DNA of 64,000 bases from Pogostemon cablin. Taxonomy: Eukaryota; Streptophyta; Magnoliopsida; Lamiales; Lamiaceae. The stretch is from assembly GCA_023678885.1 (NCBI GenBank), contig CM042985.1, positions 20,500,465 through 20,564,464 on the forward strand, written 5' to 3'. The position numbers were made by a program, and so were the translations under genes. Under the pieces are notes generated by a model. That model was given only the letters and a program-made list of their open reading frames with translations, made no database searches and was not told the origin of the DNA. Shown in pieces: positions 9,270-23,060 of this stretch (positions within the stretch are counted from its first letter, which is position 1; each line of letters opens with the position of its first letter).

Positions 9270-12200
9270 CTTTAGGACGAAATCAGAATAAAATTAAAAA
9301 GATTAAAATAAAAATAAATGTTCTAATTATTTTAAAATATTTTCAAATAAAAAAATGAGACGATTTATATTTTAAATTAATTTATAATTCCATTCAGAGA
9401 ATGATTCACCTTTTTCATTATAAACTACAAAGAAAAAATTAGACGGGAGTAAATAATAAAGTATTTGAAATTGAGACTTTTTTTCCTTTTTTAATATGAA
9501 GTATTGATAGACTTTTATTTATTATGAATTTTTACTATTTTTTTAGTGTGTAAATTGTATGAGACAAATAAAGGAATGAAACGTGTGATGGGCGAAGAAA
9601 ATATTATCTACTTTATTCATTCTTATATTAGAGAGCAAGTGTCCCCTTCTATGATTTTTTAGTTAGACCATACATAATTAAAAAATCCTTTAATTCCTTT
9701 TAAATTATTTGTATATATATGTTGTCAATATATATTTGACATGCTCTCATACCTACTTGATAGGAACCAGTAACTTTGTTTGCTTCTTAGTGTTAATTGT
9801 CCTACTAATGATTAACTATCTCTATTTTTTTAAAAAATTAAGAAGTTATAAAATCGTGTGAGACTTCAGCAATTAATTATATATCCACTACCGTTATCAT
9901 ATTGTTTAGAGCATTTAATTATATTATTATCATTTTTTTATCTTATAAATTATTTATAAAATAATTCAATATTTGAAAGCTCCGATCAAGTTTGATCATT
10001 TTTATATTAAAAATATTATTATTTCTTTTTTTGTATAATTGAAATAAAGAGGGGCCATTTTCATATAATTAATTAACCCAAAAATAACAGAGACAGCCGA
10101 CATTTCACAAATTATACGAGCAGTTTCTAGCTGCAGATTATTGTGAATCGCAAAAGACCTTAAATTATGTTTCAAATAGTGAAATTAAATTGCTTTAAAT
10201 AATGTTATAGTTTTCGTATCATTAATTCCTATTAAATTGAAATTTAATTTTTTCAAAATTAAAAGTAATTAATGGATAGTAAACCCTTTAAACCAAGACA
10301 AAATGGAAGTTATCGAAAATAATTAACCAGATGTACTAGACTAAATTGAAGAGAATCTCTTTTGAGATGTGTTATTTGTGAGACAGATTGATTCATTGCT
10401 AAAGTATGCTAGCTTATTATATAGATAAAGTATATTTATTTATAGTTAAAGTATGATAATGATAAATCATATTATAAGAGCATCTCCAAAACCAATTGTA
10501 TAATTTAGAGACTATTTTTGGGTAAAATGGAAAGTATTTAAAATTTAGAGAATCATATTTTTAATCTCCTCCAACACTCTTTATATTTCAATTAATTTTT
10601 TATTTTCCCAACATTTATAAATTACTTTTTATTATATTATCTCCTAATTTATTTTATTATAGATGTGAATTAATTAATATTTTTAGTAGACATTTCAAGA
10701 AAAGAAAGTGTTGAAAATGATGAAATAGTTAATGCAATTAATTTTAAAGAGTTTTTTTGGCTCTCTAAATTTGAAGAACCAAAATCATTACGTAAAAAAA
10801 TTTGTTATTTTGAAAAGTCTATTGGATATGAATTTTATTTTGAAGAGCCTTTAGAAGATGCTCTAACACGTTAAAATCATATTTTAATGCATAATCCAGC
10901 ATACTTTAAAAAACATATTTTAACAACCATTAAACATGTTTTATCTCTACCATAAATATACTTTAGTAATTGATTGATCCATCTCACAAGAAACTTTGTC
11001 TAAATTGAAATTTAATTTTTAAAAATTAAATTCAAGAATATTAAACCTGAGCCATACGAAATATACCTCACTTGATCTTGTCTGCCTAACTTCAGCAGTC
11101 TAATCATTAGTCCGAAATTCGTATAATTTGAAAATATTCAATTATTAATAATAGTACATAATGATTCATTTAGTAAAAAGAAATTTATCAATTTTAATGA
11201 CTTTTGGACATTTTAGAATTTTAAGATAATATATAAATTAGAGTATAAAATATATTAGTGTGTTATATATTTAGAAAGTGTTGTGAGATAAATAAAAAGC
11301 AAAATGTAACGGTTTTATGAAAATAGGGAGGGAATATATATTACGATAAAACAAACGAGATTCATCATATAATTCGTATAGTTTGACAAAAATCAATTAT
11401 ATACCAATAATAGCAATAATTTATAAATGTTACAATAAAACAAACGAGAGAATGATTAGGATGTTGCTTTATTTGATTAAGTATCATTAAACTTAATTGG
11501 ATGCAAGATTATTATACTTAAAAGCTTAATTATTATACTTAAAAGCTTAATTAGTTGGGATGTAGACATAATAATAATAATATAAGAGGACTAAGACACA
11601 TCTCGTGGCATGTCATAAACCTTTGATTCTTGCATCCTTATATTATTTTAGTATTTACAACTTTATACATTTAAAGAAATTTATCAATCAAATAAATCTC
11701 AACTTATCCGTCTAATTATTCTTTTAGTCATGGTTTAGTGTACCTAAGTTTATTTTACATTAATGATAACATGTTTCATCACATGAATAATTTTTTAGAC
11801 AACAACTTACATAATATCATCTCTCGGATCTCAATCCATAAAATGAAAAGGAGGTGATAACATTTCAAATAAAAAATAATATATAATCGATGAAAAATGA
11901 CAATCATTCAATAAAATTATTTTATGAACAAATCATAAAATAAATTAAATAATAACACTTTAATAATAAGTGATAATTAATGAAGAAAAAATAAATAGTC
12001 TAACAGTAAAATTATCGATCTCACACACAAAACTTGCTTAATTTTTAATTGTGACTTTTTCATCTACTCAAAAATTTGAGTTTGATTATTAAATCCAACA
12101 TAGAGTTGCAAAATAGATTATCTTCATTCAAGACTGCAACGAACATGCAAAATAGACTGCGTTTTTGCTGAAATGCTGTTTTTTTTAATCACTACATTTG

Positions 12201-13400
12201 TATGTATATTTACTGTAATCATGAAGGTACATTTATTGCATGCAAATTGATATTGATTTTAGGGAATTTTCGTGTGGATGAGGTGAGGTCATGGGACTTC
12301 ATGAAGATTTGTCGTGGATTAAGAAGTTAAGACTACAATAAGTTATTTTTTGAATTGATTTTAAAGTCGTCTTCAATGCAGTTTCTTCAGCTCAAATGGA
12401 AGTTTCGGTGTTTTGAGATTTTATCGAACTTCGCGGTCTATCTAGCGCCAACTATTGAATCAACCAACCTCTAGTTTTTATGGTTGGCTTCTCAATAAAT
12501 TTGCTCATGTAATAAATTTGCTTTTGTCTTAATAAAAATACAACATACTATTATGAAAGTAAATAAAATTGATCAAAATTTGACTTTTCTCAATCTTTGT
12601 GAAATTTTGTTCACCCGAATATCAATCAATAAATTTGCTTTTATCTTAAAAAAAATCAGAGTACTCTTATGTAAGTAAATAACATTGATTGAAATGTGAC
12701 TTTTCATAATCTCCATGAAAAAGTAAATGGGCAAAATTTAGAATGACAGAGTATCATTTATTATTTGAAAATATATTCTGTATGACATTTTTAATGCATG
12801 CCTTCCCTCATAATTTAAGCTGATAAGAAGATTGCGAGTTTGGTGGACGAGTTGAATAATTGCAATTCATATTATTTTTCTTATTTTGGAAGATTCACAA
12901 TAAAAATAATTAGATATTAGTCATGGGTGTATATTATGCTTAAAACATCTAATTAAAGTATTAAAATACCCACTAAGTCAATGTTGTACTCTATACCAAT
13001 ATACCATTATTAATTCTTCAAATTTACAATTATACCAGTTTGATCCTTTAGCTTGAATGAGTTTGTGCTATAATTTTTATTTCTGTTCTAACTAGTGATC
13101 ATCTATACTATACAGTAGTATAATAATACTTCCAATTATTCAAAATCACAATTTGCTCAATTATATCATTTACATGAAGATATATATTTAATACAAAACA
13201 TACATAAATATTAAGAATTCTAAGATAAACTCCAAAAGCAATCTTACACTTCATCACAAAGCAGAAATTTGAAAAATGTTTTATATAGAAGGGAGAAATT
13301 CTGACAAAATTGTGGCTTGTTTCAGCTTTGTTATGTCCTTATATGATACTAAAAAAAATTAAAAATAAAAGAAGACTTGTATTTGTGTGTATATATGATA
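9270..13400. other. Gene-free AT-rich DNA
   Basis: No coding region with family similarity on either strand. It holds one MITE (10478-10863) and short A/T-rich direct repeats such as a duplicated 'ttattatacttaaaagcttaatta' at about 11507-11555. Nothing else is supported. Confidence 0.6.
10478..10863. mobile_element. MITE with GAGCATCTCCAA ends
   Basis: Ends are gagcatctccaaaac and, reversed, gagcatcttctaaagg. The element is 386 bp and is flanked on both sides by TAA, the 3-bp target duplication typical of PIF/Harbinger-derived MITEs. The interior is AT-rich with paired inverted segments and no coding frame. Superfamily assignment rests mainly on the TAA. Confidence 0.55.
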
Positions 13401-13531
13401 ATTGATAAGTAGCAGAAGTTGAAAGAATCTATTTACCAGTAGCAGCAGAAGTTAACCTAACACCTATTGTGTTGCCAAAACTAGAATCAGCAAAAACAAT
13501 TTCACCTGTGTGTATGCCTCATGCCATGTTG

Positions 13532-16500
13532 CTATCTCCAGTCACGGCAACCGCCGCATCTCCAGTCGTCATCATCCTCAGGTCCAGATGATGACGATTC
13601 GAACCAGGGAGAACAACATCGATGAATCCACATACCACAGATCTGGCAATGAAGATCTGGTTCACATTCACTATTTGAGCAAAACTTACAAGCCACTATT
13701 TGGATGCATGTTTCTTCAGATATTATGGGTTTTTTCTCCTCATACGCGGATGGAATTCTCCATTCACCATGGACATGGCCAACATCATCGGGTCCAAGAT
13801 ACTCGTTGAGCGAGAAAGTGATCTGAGAATTGAGTACTGCATCATCAGAAGCAATGCAATCAGAGGTCAGTGTAGCACCATTATTAACTGTCTCCATTGA
13901 AGTGATCCTTTGTATAGAGCTGGTAGTATTTGTTTCCGAAATGTTGGATGGATCACTCCCGAAGTAACTAGTTTCTGAGCTACGATCTAAGTTGGTACCT
14001 CTATTTAAACTTCCGCTGGTACTTCGCATTTTCTTGGTAGAGTTTGAGAGGTTTATTCCCCAATCTAAGTCCATCGTGGAAGTTTTGAGATTAGCAGCTC
14101 GTTGATGCACTGTTTTATTCTCCAATGCCTTCTTTTTTAGGGAATCTAAGTAAGGACAAACAGGGGATTTGATCCTACGACACCTGCAGCATTTGAATCC
14201 CATGACGGAGAAAATCTTTGACTCGTCCAGCTCTACAGCATCAGCATGATACCAATCTGCAATGGACATATGAAGTACAGTGAAAAATAATGAGCTGAAA
14301 TGAATATTTTGCATATAGTTTAAAGAAAAGCTTACGTTTGCATTCTTCACAGCGAATATACATTAAATCCGCATTGTATGGCTGACCACAAAGACGGCAT
14401 TGAGGGTGTATGTATCCATTATCCACGTTACCCTTCATAAGAATGTTCTTTAATCTGAAATCAAAGCCTGTATCTTCATAGTTATTCTTCCGCCATTTCA
14501 CACCCCAATTTGACTTTCTGTTTTTCTTAGTAACTGCAGAAGGATTAGTTGATTTCACTTCAGAAGATAACTGGGACAGTCCAAGAGATGCTGATGACCC
14601 CTTACCGTCTACTAACTTCACAAAATTAGTTAATTTCATTTCAGAAGATAGCCTTGACGGTCTAAAAGACACAGATGGCCTATTATCACCAACTAATTTT
14701 GCGAATTCAGTTGATTTCACTTCACAAGAATGCTCTGACAGTCCAAGAGATGTTGATGGACCTTTATCGTCTGCTAACTTTAAAGGTTTAGTTACAGTAG
14801 ATGGATTCAGAGAGTCTAGTCCTATGTGGAGCAAAGGAGTTGTGGAGGTTACAAGGTTGCTTCCAACTTGAGTGGCAGCTTGAGACTTACAGCATCGTTT
14901 GCAGATGACAACAAACTCAATTCCATCACTCAAATTAACTGCTGAACTGGTGGCGCATTGCATATGACATAATCCTGTTGAATAGAAAAGCGTATAAAAT
15001 GTCGTCAGAAACTTTGAGATGTGTAATCAATATAATAATCAGATAATGAGATACAGGAATTAGACCATATCATCGATACTGTGTATGACAATGATCATGA
15101 TTATGCGTAGTCTTTAAATGTGATTGAGAGTACAGTGAAGAAATTACAGAATCAATGAAATAACACAAAAGGCAGTAAATCAAGGGTGCCGAAATTGATC
15201 TCCATGCAAGAGAATCTTTCTAAGCTAATCCAATTACAAAAGCATATTGCACCATCAACTGATGAGAAATGCTAAAGGAGAGGTGTAGATTAAAATATAG
15301 AATTGTGATGTGTAAAATAGAAATTCGTCAAATAATAAAAATGTGTTTGTTTGTATCCTGGGAGGAATAGAAAATAGATTTATTTTTGGAAAAGCCAAAC
15401 AAACATGACGACAGAACTGTATTTTCTGCAGATCAATAGAACAAGAGAATCAACTTCATACACTAAAAAATGATTTAGCCAATAAGTGCATGAGAAAATG
15501 ATTCGGGATAAACATTTTAGCAAGTAGGATACAATGCCTAGTAGTATCTTAACCTACGCCAACCATCTTTATATTTTTTAAACTCTAAACTCAAACCGGT
15601 TCTGTTTTCTATCTAACAGAGATTAATTTATGATGGAAATCTTTAACATTAAACTCAACAGGATTCCATGTACAGACAAAGAACATGGTTTAATAGAGGT
15701 TACCTTGACATGCACTGCACTTTACAGCATTCCTGAACACAAAAACAGTACTAGTTAATTTTAAAAGGCCAGGAAAGGGGTGAACAGAAATGAAAACTTA
15801 GAAAACATGTAAAGCAAAGTACCTATACAAGATATCCTGATGACATAAGCCACACCTCCTGTCTCTGTTTTCTTGCTTCCAGAATAGGAAAGAGAATATA
15901 TTTTCACGAGAAGCATGAAGCTCTCTGCTTGGCAGTTTGGCTGAGTTATCCAAAGGATTGTTACTCTCCTCTTTTTGTTCATAGTTCTTGATTAAATACA
16001 AGGGGATATTACTCTCAGAAAACCAATGTCTTTCCTTCCCAACATCCAGGATTTGCTCACTTTCTCTAATATTTTTCATGACACGGGAGGGTAGGTGCTT
16101 TTGACTACCAAAAGCAACACAGTATCTAATTTCGTTTTCCACTATTTTCTTGCCACAAATAAAAGCATTCCTAAAAGCAGAAGCTTCTGCCTCTGGACCT
16201 TTTCTGGATGGTGTATGTTCTGGGCAAACAAGATCACCCCACCTTACATGATGATCAAGTATTCTAACCTGATGCAAGACACAATAGTTTGTATTAGGAA
16301 AACATGCACGCTCAAGTATCAAAAAGCATCTTATCTGACAGAAGCAAGTTTTCCCCATAGAACAAAGGATTGGCATTGGTGTGCAGATACAAATATATAG
16401 GAACTTAAAGGCACCTGAAGAGCAAGCTGTGACATGTTCCGACTCATTTCAACTGCAGAACGCCAGAAAAGCTGCCTGCTACTTCTGGGGATCTCATTTC

Positions 16501-19500
16501 CGTCAAGATAGAGTATACCAGGTATCCTTTTTCTACCACCTGTTATGCTTATATTTTTTAGTGAACTAATTTAAATTTTTAGAAATATCAAAGATGTGAA
16601 TAAAGCATTGAGCTACCCTGCAACCCAAGAGAAGGAGAATATGTTCTACCTTGACGGGCAAATCTTTTGATAATTGAACATGAAATAGCCCATCTTTGCG
16701 ATTTAAGCCTTGATAGTGTATCTCCTCGCCACCAGGTGAAGTCATTTAATTTTACTGTATCAAGCAAACTAGGTTTTGCAACTTCATTCATAGCAGAATG
16801 TTTCCTGCGCCTGCCTGGTCTATTTTTCTGAGTCAATACAACAGCAGCTGCAGCAATCTGAGAGGTGGAAGATTGAGTAGATACACCTTCGACAAGCTTC
16901 ATCCAATCTCTTGAAAGGACAATTGGGCGTATATTCATCTCAAGCTGTAAACACAAACATGATTACTCAACTTGAAGAATACAGTTCGGAACAAACACAA
17001 AGAGCATTACAGATAGCAATTAGCAACATGAAAATAAACTTCAACATCCACAAAGGTTTAATAATATTAAAATGTCCTCAATAGGCTCAATTCTCGTAAA
17101 CCTAGATGCAGCATCGTCAGTTCAAAGAAAATCATGGAAAAATAAAAAATGCCTGTCCAGAAAAGTGAACTTTGGTGAACAGACGTGAGATAATGATGCG
17201 GCAACAGAATCACTAGGAAACAGGTTCAACAGTATATAATGCCTAGAAACTGACGAGAAGAAACATGAATACAACAAAGTTACAAAAAGTAAAATGCTTA
17301 CTTGAAGTAAAAGTATCTTCATTGCATTGCAAGTTGTGACCTGTTCAACTTGTCTGCGCCAATGTTTTCTGAACGTGTCATTAAGGAAAGGACCACCAAG
17401 TAGGCCACTTAAGCTTTCCTCCATAAACATAATATATAATGCAATTCCAAAAAGTCCCCCATCCACGCCATTATTCACAGGACGAACACCAGCAAATACC
17501 TTTGTAGCCCCTCTGATGGCATTTTGAGCAGCTGCATTTAACAAGCACCCTTTCTTGCTTGTTACAGCAGCCTTGCAAGAAAAACACCAGCCACATCTTT
17601 CCCTAGGGACTTCAACAAGCTTTTTTTCTGTATTGGGCCAGAAAAATCGCGTAGCTGCTAATGAGAAAGCTTTTACCTGGAGTGCAATTCTGGAAGACAT
17701 AACTTCTCGGTGATTATCTGAAGAGTCAGACTCCTGAACTTGATCCTCTTCGCATGAAAGAATTGCCAAATTAGCAGCAGCAGATGCAACAAAATCTCCA
17801 TGAAAATAGTGATTTATATAACCAGTTGCCTTGAAGGAAGAACCCATGTATAAGCAACGATTATGTGAACTTTCCCTAGACATTCGATCAACACTATTAT
17901 CAAATTTCTGAGCAATAAGAGATGCTCTGTCTTCTTGAAAATTCCCCTTTAGAGGACTACTGTATTTAATAACGCTGTCTCTTGAAGAAACTGCATTGGC
18001 CATATTTGAAGTGTTCTCTTGGTTCGTTTGGCAAGGATCAGCAGCGTGACAAATTACACTGCTAAATAAGGCAGGTTTCGTCATTGTGCTTTTCATGATA
18101 TCATACTTTTGTTCTATTGAATCTATATGCTGATCAAAAGTGGTCACTGTATCCAAAGAATTCTCACTTAAAACAGGTATCTGAACACAGTTCATAAGCT
18201 GTGATGCAGGCATGTCAGTGGAACTACCAGTGACACAACTTCGATGATTCTCAACCTCGGTCATCTCTGGAACCTTGTCGAGCAAATCAACCAATTGAGT
18301 ATTACACTGACCATGCTCCTCATTGTTTGTTAATTTTAAACAAAATTCCGACCTTTTATTGCAAGGTAAGATGTTTGGGGATAATTCCCAGTACTCCATT
18401 ATCCCCCTGCATATTTCTGAATACATAATAGCATGCTCTGCACTCGAATAAAGGGCATGGAGGACTCCAGGAATGTCACACCTATCATAGTATCTAAGAC
18501 CATTATCGAACTTTATAGAGGCCTTGAATCTGCAAGAATTATTGGCAGGAACAATCAGACTGGCATTACCAGTATAAAGAAATATAGGATACACAATCAC
18601 AGGAAAGAATCTAAACACAGGAAGAAAGAAAAAAAAAAGTAGATTAGAAACTTACACAAGTAAATGATCACATGAAGCAACAAATACTTGTTCATATGGA
18701 TCTACACCCAAGAAAATCCCTCCTCTCAAAGATGTTCCTCGCAGAATTTTGGGTTCTTTTGAATTAATTTTACACTCGGGGCAGTACCATGAACCATCAG
18801 GCATATACATCTTGGTCATGCCTAAGCATCTTGAGTGGTAAGCGGACGGGCACCCATCACAGCATACCAAAATTCCATCCATGCCACAAAGGCGGCATTC
18901 ATCACCATTACCATCCTCGTGAATGGAGTTCCCTCTACCTACTTGAGAATCCACAAAATCGTTATGAAGAGAAGACTTTGTCTCATGATACTCCACATCA
19001 CCTTGAACTTCTTTTATGTTTTTGCAGAGAGAAGTTTCAGAGCATCGGGGTTCATAAGTTATGCCCACCATTGAACTTGTATCTATGGCTTCTCCAAGCT
19101 CTGTCCTCTGACGCATATCCATTTCTGTTTTAAGCTCTTCAGTACCCAGAGCTTCCTCACATAAAATCTGCAAAACTATTAACTTCCTACCTGCTGATAA
19201 AGTATAATAATCTCTCTCCAAGCAATGTGTATAGAATTTTTTCCAGTCATCTCCATTGTTATAACCCATCACCATTAGATAGTGTACAAGGTAATTTGGC
19301 CAAGTTAACGTGTCAAGCAAGCTCCAATCCAGGCACCTTCACAAGGTAACAACATGAAATTAGAGATAATGCCAAATAAATTATAAACTCGATAACATTA
19401 AAAATTATTGCACTTAAGAGTTGTGCATTAAAAAAAAAGTTCAAAAATTTTCCATTATGACGAATATCACTCAGAAAAGAAATTGAAAATAGCCAAAACT

Positions 19501-20313
19501 TTGAAATTACCCCAGGATTTTTGATGCAAGCTCAGAACCATCTGCCAGGAGTCTCTCAATGTGGCGCTTCAGTACAAGCATTAAAGTGAAATGGGCACAG
19601 TCCAACAATGTATTTGCAACAGAGCAGTTAAGTGCCCCCACAAAATCATCTAATCCAAAAGGATACAGAAACAATCGAACGCTAAAAGAACGAAGGAAAC
19701 TGTATACAGAAAGAAGGTAAGAGACATATTCCTCAGGAATACCAATATGCCCAGAAGAAGGAGGCAACTCAGGTGGTGGCTCAAGAGGCACTTCCATATC
19801 AGGAATAGCCTCCCCCTCTCCGGTACTCTCACATGAACCACCCGAAGAAACAACATCAACATCATCATTACCCTCATTTTGAACTTCAACTACATTATAA
19901 GCAGTATTACAATTGGTCATCTCACTCGACAATGACGAACCAATCGGACTAGCATTTTCCACCTCTACATTCAAAGCTTTTGCATTTACATCTTTAACAG
20001 CCAATAATTCATCCAGCTTCTCTTTTCTTAAAAAACATTCACCTGTTAACTTACCATCTTCAATCAGACACCGATTAACTTTGATACCATTCAAATCCTC
20101 ACAATGTCCATCCTCGTAGTTTATCCTATACAAACCCGATGCATATAGCATAATCCTTCCCAGAAGAACCCCTTTTGCCTTAATTTTTCTCTGCACATAC
20201 CTACCAACTAATTTGGATTGCCTCGTCTCCAATATCTTTCTTTTGCCACCAGCATCATCCATCAAAATTTCTACGTTATTTCTCTTCCGTTTCCTCCCTC
20301 GGCGACTCTCCAT
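13532..20313 (-). CDS. PTM: DDT/PHD-finger protein, PTM family (9 exons, 1666 aa)
   Basis: Nine minus-strand exons with GT/AG borders join in frame: 20313-19511, 19336-18656, 18559-17302, 16944-16650, 16539-16415, 16268-15823, 15732-15704, 14974-14336, 14256-13532 (5001 nt with stop). In order: a basic N-terminus; a Tudor-like stretch (GLYRINYEDGHCEDL, about residues 55-75); a DDT domain (about 197-260); a C4HC3 PHD finger (about 412-460, DECRLCGMDGILVCCDGC); a long Ser-rich middle; and three further Cys/His-rich fingers at about 1193-1240, 1404-1450 and 1617-1665. This layout and length fit the plant PTM family (Arabidopsis AT5G35210 and AT5G22760, about 1570 aa), nuclear PHD proteins of which one was reported as a chloroplast-envelope-tethered signalling factor. 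I see no clear membrane segment in the C-terminus. No lesions were found. It is divergent from RAD5A. The family call is firm; which paralogue it is remains open, with position favouring AT5G22760. Confidence 0.93.
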
Positions 20314-20342
20314 TCTATCAGTAACAGTGATTCAATTTCCTG

Positions 20343-20750
20343 GCAAATACATAAATCAACCAAACCACATTAAGTTAATGTGATTCGCAGGACTAATGAA
20401 ATACATTAAGCGAACAGAAACAGCATGGAATACATATGAAAACATATACAAACACCAAAATATAAGTTTTGGATATCGGCCATTAAAATAAAGGGGGAAA
20501 AATCAATAAAGTTACGTTTGCTGAGAACCGCAATCGAACTGAATCCAGATTGCGATCCTAGCAACACTAGGGCTTCCGCCGCCACCCACGCACTCTTTTA
20601 CGGAAGTAAAAACAAACCAGTTTTCTATATTCTTATTTTTTTTCCAAAAAAAAAAGTGATAACAATGAATCAAATTACCTTATCTCGATATCCTAATGGA
20701 ATGCAGCCATTGAAGCTTCAGAGGAATGAACGTTGTACGGCTTGAATGAT
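20343..20750 (-). promoter_or_regulatory. 5' leader region of the PTM-like gene, with leader intron
   Basis: Upstream of the ATG at 20313 an acceptor (tatttgccag|GAAATTG, intron end 20343) and a donor (CAGCAAAC|gtaact, at 20516/20515) delimit a probable 173-bp intron in the 5' untranslated leader. The leader exon above it is the GC-richer stretch from 20516 upwards ('gaagccctagtgttgctagg' on the minus strand). The transcription start is not identifiable by eye. Small plus-strand frames here are not credible genes. Confidence 0.5.
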
Positions 20751-21624
20751 GGTAAAATAGCCCTAGGTAACTGAACGCCTTCGCCACTCTGGTGAGTAGT
20801 GAGTAGTGAGTCGTGACTCAATACTTCACGGAGACATGGTTACAGACTCGAACGAGTCAGTAATTGATTTTATTTTATTTTTTTATCACGTAAATTAAAA
20901 TAATCGGACTTTTGATTGATTTGATATATTAATATAGAGGATTACTTACGTGACCCATTTATCTATTATCCTAATATCTACTCGGTTAAATTATTTTTTA
21001 CTCCTATTAATTATTTTATTTCTGCTGTGAACATATATCTCTTAATTTCTGCTATCAACATGTACATATCTATTTGTTTAGTATACTTTTTTATTCTAAT
21101 TTACATGATCTAAATAATAGAAATAAAATTAGTTTAAAATAATATTTTTATATTAAATTAATTTTGATTTTTTTCATTATTTTAAATAAAATTTTTATAC
21201 GGATATGATTGATTTAGAAAATATAACATAAATATTTTAATTTAAGGCTTAAAATTAGTCTTTATTTTCTAAAATTTAATTTTTAAATTATATTTTTTTA
21301 AAAAAAATTATAATAAATTTATTTTCTTATTTCAAATTATAAAAAAATATTATAAAATTTTAAACCAAATCATAGCATTGAATATAATTATACTAATTAT
21401 GCTTTAAATCCGGGTGCACTGTAAACTCACGTGAGGGTTTATGTAGGACAACCAGAAAGTGATATTTTTTACATAAAAAAGTGATAATATTATTTCATGA
21501 ACAATTAATAGTATAAATAAAAAAGTGATAACATTTTATATCGAAAGTGATAATATTTAATAACGAAAGTGATAACTATTTTAAAATGCGATCTCATACA
21601 AGACCTAACCTTAATAAAAATCTA

Positions 21625-21938
21625 GAGTGTATATTAGGTGCACCCGGGTGCAATCTTGCACCCAACCTTTTATTCTATTTTGTATACATGTTATTCTCTT
21701 TTGTATACATGTTTTGTAATAATTGTATACTTTTTCACAATAAGTTTTTCATTAAAAAAACTAACATTCATATGTGTATAACTTTTTATTCAATAGTGTA
21801 TATATGTATTTTAATAATTGTATATTTTTTACACTCAATTTTTCATTAAAAAATTAAGTGTTAAATTGTATACATTTTTACTCATAATTGTATATGTTTT
21901 TATTTATATTTGTATGTGGGTGCACACTATATTTAGCC
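21625..21938. mobile_element. MITE family A copy 1, 9-bp target duplication
   Basis: A 314-bp element flanked by a perfect 9-bp duplication, AAAAATCTA (21616-21624 and 21939-21947). Ends read GAGTGTATATTAGGTGCACCC and, reversed, GGCTAAATATAGTGTGCACCC. The interior carries 'gtatacatgttttgtaataattgtata' segments shared with the copies at 22101 and 35768. A 9-bp duplication points to mobilisation by a Mutator-like transposase. Confidence 0.8.
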
Positions 21939-22100
21939 AAAAATCTATACATTAGTTTATTTATTTTAATTTCTTTTAATTTCATTTAGGAAAAATTACT
22001 AATCAAAAGTTAAATTATTCTCATTCACTTAAAAGTAAAAAATATACTTCAATTATAAAAATAAATGATATAAATATATTTAATTTAAATTATGTTTTTA

Positions 22101-22442
22101 GGCTAATACTACTATGCATTTAGGTGCACCCCACAATACAGTGCACCCACTTTCAGATCGAATACAATTATGAACAAAAATATATATAATTATGAACAAA
22201 AATATATATAATTTATTTGTTATATTTTTAATGAAAAATTGAGTGTAAAAAAATATACAACTATTAAAATATATATATACACTATTGAATAAAAAGTTAT
22301 ACACATATGTATGCAAGTTTTTTTAGTAAAAATTGAGCGTGTAAAAAATATACAATTATTAAGAAACATGTATACAAAATATAATAAAAAGTTATACACA
22401 TATGAGTGCACCCTTACATCCGGGTGCACCAAATATCAACTC
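22101..22442. mobile_element. MITE family A copy 2, 9-bp target duplication
   Basis: A 342-bp element between perfect copies of ATGTTTTTA (22092-22100 and 22443-22451). It starts GGCTAATACTACTATGCA and ends GGGTGCACCAAATATCAACTC. It lies in the opposite orientation to copy 1 and the same orientation as the copy inside the hAT transposase at 35768. Small minus-strand frames across it are low complexity and not genes. Confidence 0.82.
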
Positions 22443-22965
22443 ATGTTTTTATTTTAACATTTTAATATATTAATATACTAAATGAGAGTTTAATTTTGAT
22501 GAGGTGTCGCCACCATAATTAATCTCAATTATTTTAATTTTTAATAAAAATTTAATGTAGATAAATACATATATTATTTTAAGATTTGAATATGATATTG
22601 TCAAATCAAAGTTAATTAAAAATTAATATAGATAAATACATATATTTACTTTAAAATTTAGAATTTATCCCTCCTACAGCTATAAATAAATCTCTTTATT
22701 CATTTATTCTGCACCTAATTTAATTATGGGTCACTTACTAGAAGGTACACAAAAAAATGCATAATTGCTATAAACTACATGACTCAAAGCACTATTACTC
22801 ATAACTACATAATTATGATTGTGATACCAAAAATACCCATATGTATTTGCACAATTGTTCTGCACAATTTGATTCTTCACAATTTGGTTCTGCATAATCA
22901 ATTGTTCTGCACAATTTTATTTTTGCACATTTTATTTGCACATTTTAAATTCCGGCAGCAGGTGG

Positions 22966-23060
22966 CGGCGGTCAACGACTGTCTGGCCGTCGGTCAACGA
23001 CCGGTCAACACCGGTCAATGGTCGATCAACGGTCGATCAACGGCCGGTCAACGCCGGTGG
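22966..23060. repeat. GC-rich cluster of GGTCAACG units
   Basis: Within AT-rich DNA, about seven copies of a GGTCAAC/GATCAAC word occur in 95 bp, interleaved with ggccgtcggtc and ccggtcaac spacers. Upstream (22855-22940) is a second simple array of a ttctgcacaattt-type word. Each GGTCAA is the reverse of TTGACC, a W-box-like core, but no gene lies next to the cluster. Confidence 0.6.

Noticed and set aside
15300..15415. Possible short Tourist-like element in PTM intron 7 (tgtttgtttg...caaacaaaca)
   Set aside because: Only a short inverted repeat is visible, with no target duplication or second copy.
13510..20119. Plus-strand frames opposite the PTM-like exons
   Set aside because: They are antisense shadows of minus-strand coding exons that join in phase into a 1666-aa protein.
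20518..20745. Plus-strand 75-codon frame upstream of the PTM-like gene
   Set aside because: It overlaps the leader exon and promoter of the minus-strand gene and has no recognisable product.
21547..22432. Frames of 70-100 codons rich in Tyr, Ile, Phe and Cys
   Set aside because: They are translations of the AT-rich interior of family-A MITEs, not genes.
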